17,617 nt of DNA, from NCBI GenBank assembly GCA_027069645.1, contig JALXEI010000178.1, positions 1 through 17,617 of the forward strand. Direction: 5' to 3'. This document shows, piece by piece, positions 7,388 to 14,725 of this stretch. The translations under genes were made by a program, and so were the position numbers. The stretch comes from Hyphomicrobiales bacterium (GTDB lineage: Bacteria; Pseudomonadota; Alphaproteobacteria; Rhizobiales; JAKIUO01). Below the pieces are notes generated by a model. The model did no database searches. It was not told where the DNA came from and was given only the letters and a program-made list of their open reading frames with translations. Every line of letters begins with the position of its first letter. Within the stretch, counting starts at the first letter, position 1.

Positions 7388-8167
7388 CTATAACGTTCTG
7401 AACCAGGTATCATAAAAGAACCAGGCGGTGATGCAGACGCTGGTGATGATGATGAAGTGTCTGACGCTGTCCCGGGGCAGGTAGCGTAAGATGTGGGCGG
7501 CGATGGCGCCGCCTGCAACGGTTCCCACGAGGACAGACAGGCCCTGTTGCCAGGCGATGGAGCCAACGGCAATGAACTGCGCGACGGCAATGAGAGAGAC
7601 GCAGGAGGAGATCAGCAGTTTCAGGCCGTTCATGACACGGATATCATTCATCCCGGCCAGTGTCAGCCAGGACAGGCTGATGATGCCAAGCCCGGCATTG
7701 AAAAAGCCGCCATAGATGCAGATCATCAGTAATAAAACCGTGAGCGCGATCAGGCCCGCAACCGGAGCATGGCGATGATGCGCCGTATGAAGGCGGATAA
7801 ACTGATTGATCCGGTCTCCGAAAATGAACAGCAGGGTTGCAAACAGCAACAGCCACGGGACAATCCCGACAAATCCGGCTTCAGGGGTTTGCAGCAGCAA
7901 AAAGGCCCCGAGGCTGCCCCCGATAAAACTGACGAGCAGAAGGCGCGGCAACTGGTGGCGCACCTTTGATATGTCTTTTCGCATGACAAAGGCTCCTGCC
8001 ATATAACCGGGCAGGGAGGCGAAAGTATTGGTGGCATTGGCGTTGATGGCGGGAACACCAGCCAGCAACAGGGCCGGAAAGGTAATGAAACTGCCCCCTC
8101 CGGCAATGGAGTTGAGAGCGCCGCCGAACAATCCGGCGATGAACAAAAGCAAAATTTCAGCAAGCAT
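7388..8167 (-). CDS. TauE/SafE-family (TSUP) membrane transporter
   Basis: A 259-residue, very hydrophobic protein with about eight predicted membrane segments. It shows the TSUP hallmarks: the N-terminal GGALNSIAGGGSFITFPALL with NANATNT following, and its internal duplicate YGGFFNAGLGIISLSWLTL before NGLKLL. The family exports or imports sulfite, sulfoacetate or other sulfur-containing organic anions across the inner membrane; the substrate cannot be read from sequence. Conserved Gly/Asn/Pro residues are intact and the length is usual. The ATG at 8167 has AGAGGGAA a few bases upstream. A 7-bp inverted repeat includes that binding site. No sulfur-metabolism gene is adjacent. Confidence 0.9.
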   Translation of the reverse strand: MLAEILLLFIAGLFGGALNSIAGGGSFITFPALLLAGVPAINANATNTFASLPGYMAGAFVMRKDISKVRHQLPRLLLVSFIGGSLGAFLLLQTPEAGFVGIVPWLLLFATLLFIFGDRINQFIRLHTAHHRHAPVAGLIALTVLLLMICIYGGFFNAGLGIISLSWLTLAGMNDIRVMNGLKLLISSCVSLIAVAQFIAVGSIAWQQGLSVLVGTVAGGAIAAHILRYLPRDSVRHFIIITSVCITAWFFYDTWFRTL

Positions 8168-8169
8168 AT

Positions 8170-8192
8170 CATTCCCTCTTTTGATGGGAATG
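8170..8192 (-). promoter_or_regulatory. Hairpin enclosing the transporter's ribosome binding site
   Basis: CATTCCC and GGGAATG (8186-8192 and 8170-8176 on the + strand) form a perfect 7-bp inverted repeat with a 9-base loop. On the - strand mRNA the 3' arm is GGGAAUG, part of the AGAGGGAA Shine-Dalgarno run just before the ATG at 8167. Folding would cover the ribosome binding site. No ligand or partner is known. Confidence 0.4.
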
Positions 8193-8297
8193 CAATATTA
8201 CGCCAGCAGAAGCGCAATTTATCAGCTTTTTGATGTGAAAACGTGAATTTTCAGCAATTAATGTGTGCTAGCAGCGTCAATGGTGCAATAAACATGC

Positions 8298-8334
8298 AAA
8301 AGCGACCACCCTGCATAACAGGATGGCCGCTTTT
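8298..8334 (-). terminator. Intrinsic terminator of pnp
   Basis: The arms are at 8298-8313 and 8319-8334 with a 5-base loop. On the - strand RNA all 16 positions pair, two of them as G-U wobbles; on the + strand those become A-C mismatches. The structure therefore favours - strand transcription. The stem ends in GCUUUU. It lies 28 bases after the pnp stop. Confidence 0.85.
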
Positions 8335-8361
8335 GTGGAGAGTGTATTACAACGACAATGT

Positions 8362-10485
8362 CTAGTCGTCGTCATCCTTGTCGATTTCCTCGCCGGTTTC
8401 CTGATCGACGACTTTCATCGACAGGCGCACTTTGCCGCGATCATCAAAGCCCATCAGCTTGACGAAGACCTGATCGCCCTCATTGACCACATCGGTGACC
8501 TTGTTGACGCGATGGTCGGCCATTTGCGAGATATGGACGAGGCCGTCCTTGGGGCCGAAGAAATTGACGAAAGCGCCAAAGTCAACAACCTTGACCACCT
8601 TGCCCTTGTAGATCTTGCCGACTTCCGCTTCGGCGCAGATACCGTTGATAGCGTCAATGGCCGCTTCGATGCTCTTCTTGTCAGAGGAAGCTACCTTGAC
8701 GGTGCCGTCATCCGATACATTGATCTTGGCACCGGTTTCCTCGCAAATGCCGCGAATGACATTGCCACCGGGGCCAATCAGATCGCGGATTTTGGCCACC
8801 GGAATGGTCATGACCTCAATGCGCGGTGCATGTTCGCCAACCTGTTCGCGGGCACCACGCAGGGCCTTGTCCATCTCGCCGAGAATATGCTCGCGGCCGC
8901 CTTTAGCCTGATCAAGGGCGGTTTTCATGATCTCTTCATTAATGCCGGTGATCTTGATGTCCATTTGCAGCGAGGTGACACCGCGCTCGGTGCCCGCAAC
9001 CTTGAAATCCATATCGCCGAGATGATCTTCATCGCCCAGAATATCGGACAGGACGACGAAATCATCACCTTCCTTGATGAGGCCCATGGCAATCCCGGCC
9101 ACCGGGCGCTCCAGCGGCACACCGGCATCCATCAGCGCCAGAGAGGTGCCGCAGACTGTGGCCATTGAAGAAGAGCCGTTGCTTTCGGTAATCTCGGAAA
9201 CCACCCGCAGCGTATAGGGAAAGTTTTCCTTTTCGGGAAGCAGCGGATGAATGGCGCGCCAGGCCAGCTTGCCGTGGCCGATTTCGCGGCGTCCCGGGGT
9301 GCCGAAACGGCGGGCTTCACCCACAGAATAGGGCGGGAAGTTGTAATGCAACATGAAATTGTTGCGATAGGAGCCTTCCAGCGCATCAATGATCTGTTCG
9401 TCTTCGCCGGTGCCCAGTGTTGTTACCACCAGAGCCTGAGTTTCCCCGCGGGTGAACAGGGCCGAGCCGTGTGTGCGGGGCAAGACGCCCACTTCTGCCT
9501 TGATCGGGCGCACGGTAACAAGGTCGCGGCCATCAATGCGCTTTTTGGTCTTGATGAGATCGCCGCGCACGACTTTCTTTTCAAGGCTCTTGAATACATC
9601 ACCCAACAGAACAGCCTCGCTGCCATCATCTTCTTCGGGCATCAGTTCGTCAAAGACCTTCTTTTTGATCTCTGACACCATGTCCTGACGTTTGGTTTTT
9701 TCGGTGATCGAATAGGCTTCGCGCAGACCGGCTTCGGCCAGTTCGGCCACCCTGCTTTCATATTTGCTCTTGTCCGGCTCGATCAGCTCCCACGGCTCTT
9801 TGGCAGCTTTTTCGGCGAGGCGAATGATCATGTCGATGACCGGCTGAAATTCCCTGTGGCCAAACATCACGGCACCGAGCATGACATCCTCGGACAGCTC
9901 TTTGGCCTCTGATTCCACCATCAAAACGGCGTCCTGCGTGCCTGCCACGACCAGATCGAGATCGGTTGCTTCCATTTCTTCGCCAAGCAGCGGGTTCAGT
10001 TTGTATTCGCCGTCAATATAGCCAACCCGTGCGCCGGCAATTGGTCCCATGAAAGGCACACCGGACAGGGTCAGAGCGGCAGAAGTGGCGATCATGGCGA
10101 CAATGTCGGGATCATTCTCAAGATCATGGGACAAAACCGTCGCGATAATCTGGGTTTCGTTTTTGAAGCTGTCGGGAAACAGCGGGCGGATGGGCCGGTC
10201 AATGAGGCGGCAGGTCAGGGTTTCCTTTTCGCCCGGACGGCCCTCGCGCTTGAAAAAACCGCCGGGGATCTTGCCGGCGGCGAAGGTTTTTTCCTGATAG
10301 TGAACGGTCAGCGGGAAGAAATCCGTACCCGGACGCACCGTTTTTTCGGAAACAGAGCAGGCCAGTACGGTCGTGTCGCCATATTTGGCCAGCACCGAGC
10401 CATGTGCCTGACGGGCAATACGGCCCGTTTCCAGAGACAGGGTGCGACCACCCCATTCGATTTCTTCTTTGTGTATATCAAACAT
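8362..10485 (-). CDS. pnp: Polyribonucleotide nucleotidyltransferase (PNPase)
   Basis: A 707-residue protein of the normal length. There are two RNase PH-like domains; the first has GGFFKREGRP and RPIRPLFP, and the second has the catalytic stretch GDEDHLGDMDF (Asp485 and Asp491, matching the E. coli catalytic pair) plus NGSSS. A KH domain (about 555-621, GPGG loop at 571-574) and an S1 domain (about 622-691) follow, then an acidic tail. PNPase degrades RNA phosphorolytically from the 3' end and is a degradosome part in many proteobacteria. The frame is open for 55 more codons upstream. I chose the ATG at 10485 because the family homology (MFDIHKEEIEWGGRTL) begins there; the ribosome binding site is weak (GAAAG). 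It follows rpsO after a structured 230-base leader. Confidence 0.98.
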   Translation of the reverse strand: MFDIHKEEIEWGGRTLSLETGRIARQAHGSVLAKYGDTTVLACSVSEKTVRPGTDFFPLTVHYQEKTFAAGKIPGGFFKREGRPGEKETLTCRLIDRPIRPLFPDSFKNETQIIATVLSHDLENDPDIVAMIATSAALTLSGVPFMGPIAGARVGYIDGEYKLNPLLGEEMEATDLDLVVAGTQDAVLMVESEAKELSEDVMLGAVMFGHREFQPVIDMIIRLAEKAAKEPWELIEPDKSKYESRVAELAEAGLREAYSITEKTKRQDMVSEIKKKVFDELMPEEDDGSEAVLLGDVFKSLEKKVVRGDLIKTKKRIDGRDLVTVRPIKAEVGVLPRTHGSALFTRGETQALVVTTLGTGEDEQIIDALEGSYRNNFMLHYNFPPYSVGEARRFGTPGRREIGHGKLAWRAIHPLLPEKENFPYTLRVVSEITESNGSSSMATVCGTSLALMDAGVPLERPVAGIAMGLIKEGDDFVVLSDILGDEDHLGDMDFKVAGTERGVTSLQMDIKITGINEEIMKTALDQAKGGREHILGEMDKALRGAREQVGEHAPRIEVMTIPVAKIRDLIGPGGNVIRGICEETGAKINVSDDGTVKVASSDKKSIEAAIDAINGICAEAEVGKIYKGKVVKVVDFGAFVNFFGPKDGLVHISQMADHRVNKVTDVVNEGDQVFVKLMGFDDRGKVRLSMKVVDQETGEEIDKDDDD

Positions 10486-10715
10486 TTGTTTTCTTTCGGT
10501 CTTGTATTTGCCCCCGACCCCCTTGGCCAAGAGCGCGGTCTTGCTTGCGAAATAGCCGCTGTCGCGGCTTGCCCTCGCCGGGCAGGCATTTTCGCAGATG
10601 GCTTTGGGGACCAGTCCCCAAAGCCCCTGGTTGTAAATAATGGTTTCCAAAGGCTTGCCTTTGGTGCCTGCCGCACAGACAGCCCGCCCGGCGAAGGCAA
10701 GCTGCGCAGCAGCTT
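10486..10715 (-). promoter_or_regulatory. Highly structured rpsO-pnp leader
   Basis: This 230-base spacer holds, in - strand order, a 7-bp hairpin right after the rpsO stop (10699-10715). Next is one arm of a 21-bp long-range stem (10682-10702), then hairpins at 10647-10664 (CCAAAG/CTTTGG) and 10601-10624 (10 bp, loop CCAG). The second arm of the long stem is at 10567-10587, followed by a 6-bp hairpin (10554-10569). The long stem is fully paired with two G-U wobbles. In E. coli, pnp is autoregulated through a leader stem cut by RNase III and then attacked by PNPase; this leader could act alike (inference). An alternative is a small inverted-repeat element. Confidence 0.6.
10567..10702 (-). 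repeat. 21-bp inverted repeats bounding 136 bases
   Basis: The arms at 10567-10587 and 10682-10702 match in 19 of 21 positions. The two differences are G-U compatible on the - strand RNA, and the core of each arm is CGCCGGGC-like. Between them lie two independent hairpins. No clear target-site duplication flanks the unit, so a mobile element is possible but not shown. Confidence 0.6.
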
Positions 10716-10985
10716 CTAGCGACGCAGGCCGAGGCGTTTGATCAGGCTTTCATAGCGCTTGACATCTTTCTTTTTTACATAGTCAAGCAGGCGACGACGT
10801 GTGCTGACCATTTTCAGCAGGCCACGGCGTGAATGATTGTCCTTTTTGTGTGTTTTGAAATGTTCGGTGAGGTTGACAATACGTTCTGTGAGCACGGCAA
10901 CCTGCACTTCGGGGGAACCTGTATCGCCATCTTTTGTGGCATATTCCTTCATCAGTTCGGCTTTACGTTCGGCAGTAATCGACAT
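10716..10985 (-). CDS. rpsO: 30S ribosomal protein S15
   Basis: An 89-residue protein, the standard S15 length. It carries the family sequences KDGDTGSPEVQVAVLTERI, LTEHFKTHKKDNHSRRGLL and RRRLLDYVKKKD, with the usual ending RYESLIKRLGLR. S15 binds the 16S rRNA central domain early in 30S assembly. The ATG at 10985 has an excellent AAGGAG about six bases upstream. It lies 19 bases after truB and before pnp, the conserved truB-rpsO-pnp order. A small hairpin follows the stop codon at once and might slow 3' decay or be part of the pnp leader fold. Confidence 0.99.
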   Translation of the reverse strand: MSITAERKAELMKEYATKDGDTGSPEVQVAVLTERIVNLTEHFKTHKKDNHSRRGLLKMVSTRRRLLDYVKKKDVKRYESLIKRLGLRR

Positions 10986-11004
10986 CGGGACTCCTTTTAA
11001 AAGT

Positions 11005-11940
11005 TTATTTGTTCCGGCCCTGTAAATGAAAAACCCTGGTTGGCTTCAACTCGCCGCGCCTGACTTCGCCAAGAGCAATGAGCGTGCCGTGCAAGGTTGC
11101 ATAGACGGGACCGGATATGATGGGGGCATTGGCGCCACGTATCAGCACGGCCTGCCCCTGTTGTAACCGAAAAGCATCATTGGTGTTTATGGCCAGCTCC
11201 GGGATGTCGTCCAGGGCGGTCTCCACACCAAGCAGTTTGGCAGTCAATGCTTCGCGATGCGGCGCACTATGGCCCAACTCGCGCAGTTTATCCAGCGAAA
11301 TCGACATGTCCTCATGGAAGGGGCCAACGCGGGTGCGGCGCAGGGCAACAATATGCCCGAAACAGCCGAGTTTGCGGCCCATATCGCGGGCAATGGCACG
11401 CACATAGGTGCCGGTACCGCAGTCACATTCGAAGGTGCAATGGTCCCTGTCGGGGGTGTTTACAAGGCGCAGATCGTAAATATTGACCCGCCGCGACGGA
11501 AGTTCCACCTCTTCGCCTCGCCGTGCCAGTTTATAGGCCCGTTCGCCCCTGATATGCACGGCCGAAAAGGCGGGCGGAGTCTGCTCGATCTCGCCAATAA
11601 AATCATCCAGAAGCGCCTCGATATCAGAACGTTCCGGGCGTTGCCCGCTTTTTTCAACGGTTTCACCCTCGGAATCATCGGTATTGGTCTGCGCGCCCCA
11701 TTGCACCGTGAAGCGATAGCTTTTTTCGCTGTCAGCGACAAAGGGCATGGTCTTGGTCGCTTCGCCAAAGGCAACAGGCAGAACACCGGTGGCCAGCGGG
11801 TCCAGCGTTCCGGCATGCCCGGCCTTTTGTGCATCAAACAGGCGCTTGAGCACATTGACCGCGGTGGTCGAGGTCAGTTCCGAAGGTTTGTCGAGAACCA
11901 GCCAGCCATGCACCGGCTGACCACGTTTGCGCCTTGCCAT
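11005..11940 (-). CDS. truB: tRNA pseudouridine-55 synthase
   Basis: A 311-residue TruB. The start HGWLVLDKPSELTST and the catalytic motif GHAGTLDPLATGVLPV (nucleophile Asp47) are intact. RAYKLARRGEEVELPSRRV and GTYVRAIARDMG mark the rest of the catalytic domain, and a C-terminal PUA-like region follows from about residue 245. TruB converts U55 of the tRNA T-loop to pseudouridine and also acts as a tRNA folding chaperone. The ATG at 11940 has GGAGG about ten bases upstream. In most proteobacteria truB directly follows rbfA; here 2.8 kb with two opposite-strand genes separates them, so it probably has its own promoter. Confidence 0.97.
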   Translation of the reverse strand: MARRKRGQPVHGWLVLDKPSELTSTTAVNVLKRLFDAQKAGHAGTLDPLATGVLPVAFGEATKTMPFVADSEKSYRFTVQWGAQTNTDDSEGETVEKSGQRPERSDIEALLDDFIGEIEQTPPAFSAVHIRGERAYKLARRGEEVELPSRRVNIYDLRLVNTPDRDHCTFECDCGTGTYVRAIARDMGRKLGCFGHIVALRRTRVGPFHEDMSISLDKLRELGHSAPHREALTAKLLGVETALDDIPELAINTNDAFRLQQGQAVLIRGANAPIISGPVYATLHGTLIALGEVRRGELKPTRVFHLQGRNK

Positions 11941-12364
11941 ATGTTTTCAGCCTCCGGCAGGGTTGGATGGTTTGAACGGGAATGACGGCCATATGGGATT
12001 GCGCGAGGCCTGTCAATGAAAGACCGGGAAGGAGCGGCCGGAGAGCGTGACGAAGAGGGCAGGCTGCCGGTCACCTGGTGATGCCAAAATGCATCAGCGC
12101 GGACCCGCTGTGGCAGGCTGGACATGTCGGGGGTTTTTTTCCTGTTTTTTGTGGAAAAAGGGCGGGTGTCAAATAATATGCAATTATTCAAAAGGTTAAA
12201 AAAGTATTGATACTGATTTTTGATTTCCGGATTTCCCTGTTTTTGCTTTTTGCTTTGTTGCAAAAACCATCATGCTAATCTTGGTCGGTACAGTTGTGAT
12301 TCGTTTGTTTGTAAAGGAGTTTTCGAAAAAACAGATAACAGATATACGGGGAGGTGACAGGTAA
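11941..12364. promoter_or_regulatory. Divergent intergenic region between truB and the beta-barrel gene
   Basis: 424 bases with no supported gene. The half near truB is GC-rich; 12130-12300 is very AT-rich with T-runs. On the - strand TTTAAC (12195-12200) and TATTAT (12173-12178) with a 16-base spacer could serve truB. On the + strand an extended -10, TGCTAATCT (12273-12281), could serve the beta-barrel gene. An inverted repeat AATAAT/ATTATT lies at about 12172-12188. An AAAGGAG at about 12313-12319 has no usable start codon after it. Confidence 0.4.
12173..12200 (-). promoter_or_regulatory. Candidate truB promoter
   Basis: TTTAAC (-35, 12195-12200) and TATTAT (-10, 12173-12178), spaced by 16 bases, on the - strand. 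The leader to truB would be about 225 bases. The same two hexamers, with a 17-base spacer, precede the transpeptidase gene. The -35 is weak, so confidence is low. Confidence 0.3.
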
Positions 12365-13243
12365 ATGTTGCGCTACTGGTTTATGCTTGGCAAGCGGGCT
12401 CTGGCTATGATCGGGTTTTTTGGGGGGGTGTTCGCAATGGTCGGCGCAGACAGGGCAGAGGCAGATACGCAGGTTTCTGTAACGGCGCGTAACTGGAATC
12501 TGTTTCACAGCTTCAGTTTCTATGATCCCCAGAACGAGTTCCAGGAAACCGAACAGGCTTTTTTCATTCCCATGCTCGGGGGATCGGTGACCGTATCAGG
12601 GGACTGGCTGCCGGCAAACTCCTCTCTCAGTCTGACGGTCCTGAATGGCAGGGGGGATCGGAAATTCTCGGAAAACCAGTTCAATCCGGGCAATCCCGTG
12701 CCTTTCAATGCCGGTCATATAAACGGTTATGACAAGGTGGATCGTACCGATATCGAGGCAATCTGGCAGTTTCCTGTTGGCATGGAGGGGGCCAATCTGT
12801 TTGTCGGGGCGCGTTATATTACCTTTCAGCAGGAGCGCTTTATCACCGACCAGACAAACAGCCTCGGGGTTGTTGATAATACCTTTTTTAAATTTGATGA
12901 TATTGATGTCCAGAGCTATTACGTCGAATTTGGCGGTGGTCTGTCCGATGCGCTGGACGAAGGCAAGCGTCATTTACTGTTCGGCAACCTGACCCTTTCA
13001 CTCGGGCGGGAGGAACAGGACGTCACCTTTTATAACCAGGATGGCAGTTTTAATTCTGCTGTCAAATCGGTTGATACGGTGTTTGGCATTGATACCAATT
13101 TCGGTTATGCCTTTCGCCCAACAGACGATACAACCCTTTCGCTACGTTATCGTTTGTTTGTAGCCGGTCCGGCAGATGGCTGGGGGCGTGATGGCAGTTC
13201 GGTCGTTCATGGCCCCGAATTGCAGATATCACACAGGTTTTAA
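12365..13243 (+). CDS. Predicted outer-membrane beta-barrel protein, unknown function
   Basis: A 292-residue exported protein I cannot place in a named family. The signal peptide covers about 1-33 (hydrophobic core ALAMIGFFGGVFAMVGA, cleavage after AEA). The rest is rich in alternating hydrophobic/polar strands, Gly and aromatic residues. It ends in a terminal Phe preceded by an alternating strand (GPELQISHRF), the typical BAM-recognition ending of outer-membrane barrels. Short acidic or Asn-rich loops (for example NPGNPVPFNAGHINGYD) separate strands. Length suggests a small barrel of roughly 8-12 strands. A GGGGAGG ten bases before the ATG supports the start; Met7 is an alternative. It lies 98 bases upstream of the caspase-like gene in the same direction, so a functional link is possible but unproven. 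Confidence 0.75.
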   Translation: MLRYWFMLGKRALAMIGFFGGVFAMVGADRAEADTQVSVTARNWNLFHSFSFYDPQNEFQETEQAFFIPMLGGSVTVSGDWLPANSSLSLTVLNGRGDRKFSENQFNPGNPVPFNAGHINGYDKVDRTDIEAIWQFPVGMEGANLFVGARYITFQQERFITDQTNSLGVVDNTFFKFDDIDVQSYYVEFGGGLSDALDEGKRHLLFGNLTLSLGREEQDVTFYNQDGSFNSAVKSVDTVFGIDTNFGYAFRPTDDTTLSLRYRLFVAGPADGWGRDGSSVVHGPELQISHRF

Positions 13244-13275
13244 AAAGCTTTCTGGGATTTCCAGTAGTCGGGGTG

Positions 13276-13320
13276 TTGACCCGAACTTGTGAAGAGCACT
13301 ATACTTGCATAATGCTCTTC
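13276..13320 (+). promoter_or_regulatory. Promoter of the caspase-like gene with overlapping dyad
   Basis: TTGACC (13276-13281), an 18-base spacer and TATACT (13300-13305) each match the sigma-70 consensus in five of six bases. A start near 13312 leaves about 30 bases to the ATG at 13342. A perfect 8-bp inverted repeat, GAAGAGCA (13291-13298) and TGCTCTTC (13313-13320), brackets the -10 box. ATACTTG occurs twice (13301-13307 and 13321-13327). This looks like an operator; no regulator gene lies nearby. Confidence 0.6.
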
Positions 13321-13341
13321 ATACTTGTTTTCCGGAATTCC

Positions 13342-14691
13342 ATGATGAGTTATCTGCAAAAACTGTTATTGTTACTGGTCACCCTGGCGGTGAGTTTTAT
13401 TGCCCCGGCAAGCGCCAAAAACGGTCGCTATGCGCTGGTCATCGGAAATAGCAACTATGCTTCGGTCGGCAGTCTGGCCAATCCGGTTGGTGATGCAAGG
13501 GCGGTGCGCAAGGCCTTTGAGCGGCTGGGTTTTACGGTTGTTTACGGAGAGAACCTTACCCGGCAACAAAGCATCGAGCAGATCAGTACATTTCTTGAGC
13601 AAAAAGAAAAAATCAGGGTTGCGGCTTTTTACTATGCCGGGCATGGTATCGCCATCAATGGTGAAAATTTCATTATTCCCGTTGATGCCGACTTCAGAAA
13701 AAAATCCAGTCTGGATGACAATGTCATCTCCATGAACCGCCTGCTGGCCTTTATGGATGAGCATAGCGAAACCAGTCTGATTTTCCTTGATGCCTGTCGC
13801 GACAATCCTTTCAAAAAGCAGATCAAACAGGGCATCAGCCGCGGACTGACGCAACTTACCCGCAATCTCGGGCAATTCGACCTGATGTCGGTAACTGCGA
13901 AAGGCAAAAGATTCAGTGTCGCGCCCTCCCGTCGTCAAGGCTTTTTGAGGAGAGGCAAAGGAAGGGGAAAGCGGTTTTCCAGGATGGGCAAGAGGGCTCA
14001 TGCCGGGAGATTTTCTTCTTTGTCACCCGTGCGCAAGCCCGCATCGGGGGAGCGGAAATATGGCAGGACGCGTGCGGGAAAGCCGGAGGGGCCGGCTTCC
14101 TTTCCCGTCAGGTCTCTCCGGCTGGGGACCGGGCTGGCCGAAATCGGTGGCAAGACCGGTATGTTCATATCGTTCGCCACAGCTCCGGGCACCGTCGCAT
14201 ATGATGGCAACAATCAGCATAGTCCGTTTACCGAAGGTCTGTTGAAATATATTGGTGAAAAGGTTGAAATCAACCTGGTGGCGACGCGCATTCGCAACCA
14301 TGTCAACAGAATTACCAACGGTTTGCAGGTGCCCTGGAGTTCTTCCAGCCTGACAAGGGAAATCTACCTGGCCAGCCTGCCACGAGAGCAAGGTCCGCAG
14401 GCAGGGCGCAGCCCGGGGCGCAACCGGTTGAAACGCCGCTCCGGAAGTAGACTCAACAAAAAGGCCTCTTTGAAGCCGCCTGCAACCCGTTCGAAACCGG
14501 CCAGACGATCGAAAACAAAATCAAAACGTTCGGGCACCAGGACCAAATCCAAAGTACGGACAAGAAAGACGGCCAGGTCGAAATCTGTTCGCAGCAGAAA
14601 AACAACGAGCAAGCGCACCAAAACAAGGAAGACAAGGACCGTGGCCCGCTCAACTACACGCTCGCGTAAATCGCCGGTCTTTCTGCCCTGA
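13342..14691 (+). CDS. Exported caspase-like (peptidase C14) protein with basic insert and tail
   Basis: A 449-residue protein from the ATG at 13342 (13345 is equally possible). The signal peptide (about 1-25, cleavage after APASA) is followed by a caspase p20-type domain: GRYALVIGNSNY, catalytic His101 in FYYAGHGI, and catalytic Cys152 in FLDACRDNPF. The p10-like part, FISFATAPGTVAYDG, SPFTEGLL and QVPWSSSSLTREIYL, comes at about 275-345. Between them lies an added, Arg/Lys/Gly-rich stretch of about 80 residues (182-262). Residues 360-444 are an extremely Lys/Arg/Ser/Thr-rich tail. Bacterial relatives cleave after Arg or Lys, so the insert could be an activation linker (inference). A longer frame starts with GTG at 13273 but precedes the likely promoter, so I rejected it. 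The ribosome binding site is poor. Confidence 0.85.
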   Translation: MMSYLQKLLLLLVTLAVSFIAPASAKNGRYALVIGNSNYASVGSLANPVGDARAVRKAFERLGFTVVYGENLTRQQSIEQISTFLEQKEKIRVAAFYYAGHGIAINGENFIIPVDADFRKKSSLDDNVISMNRLLAFMDEHSETSLIFLDACRDNPFKKQIKQGISRGLTQLTRNLGQFDLMSVTAKGKRFSVAPSRRQGFLRRGKGRGKRFSRMGKRAHAGRFSSLSPVRKPASGERKYGRTRAGKPEGPASFPVRSLRLGTGLAEIGGKTGMFISFATAPGTVAYDGNNQHSPFTEGLLKYIGEKVEINLVATRIRNHVNRITNGLQVPWSSSSLTREIYLASLPREQGPQAGRSPGRNRLKRRSGSRLNKKASLKPPATRSKPARRSKTKSKRSGTRTKSKVRTRKTARSKSVRSRKTTSKRTKTRKTRTVARSTTRSRKSPVFLP

Positions 14692-14725
14692 TCAAGCGCT
14701 TTGTGTTAATGGGCAGGTTCCGGGG

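Noticed and set aside
8323..9168. 281-codon + strand open frame opposite pnp
   Set aside because: It lies fully antisense to the KH/S1 end of PNPase, has no ribosome binding site or family motif, and begins inside the pnp terminator. It is a reading-frame shadow of a GC-rich gene.
10486..10650. 55-codon upstream extension of pnp
   Set aside because: The extension is the structured leader (hairpins and the arm of the long stem), not PNPase-like protein. Homology begins at the ATG at 10485.
11257..11985. 242-codon + strand open frame opposite truB
   Set aside because: Antisense to an intact, highly conserved truB, with no recognisable domain or ribosome binding site.
12139..12160. TTTTTTCC...GGAAAAA hairpin with T-runs upstream of the beta-barrel gene
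   Set aside because: The stem is nearly all A-T, no gene ends nearby, and there is no T-run after the stem; not a convincing terminator.
12169..12174. Perfect TTGACA-type hexamer on the - strand upstream of truB (about 12165-12170)
   Set aside because: No acceptable -10 hexamer lies 16-18 bases downstream; only an A-rich run is present.
13273..13341. GTG start giving a caspase-like protein 23 residues longer
   Set aside because: The GTG lies upstream of the best promoter, and the extension would place non-signal sequence before a good signal peptide.
13372..14001. 209-codon - strand open frame opposite the caspase-like gene
   Set aside because: The + strand carries a complete signal peptide and catalytic motifs; the - strand product has none.
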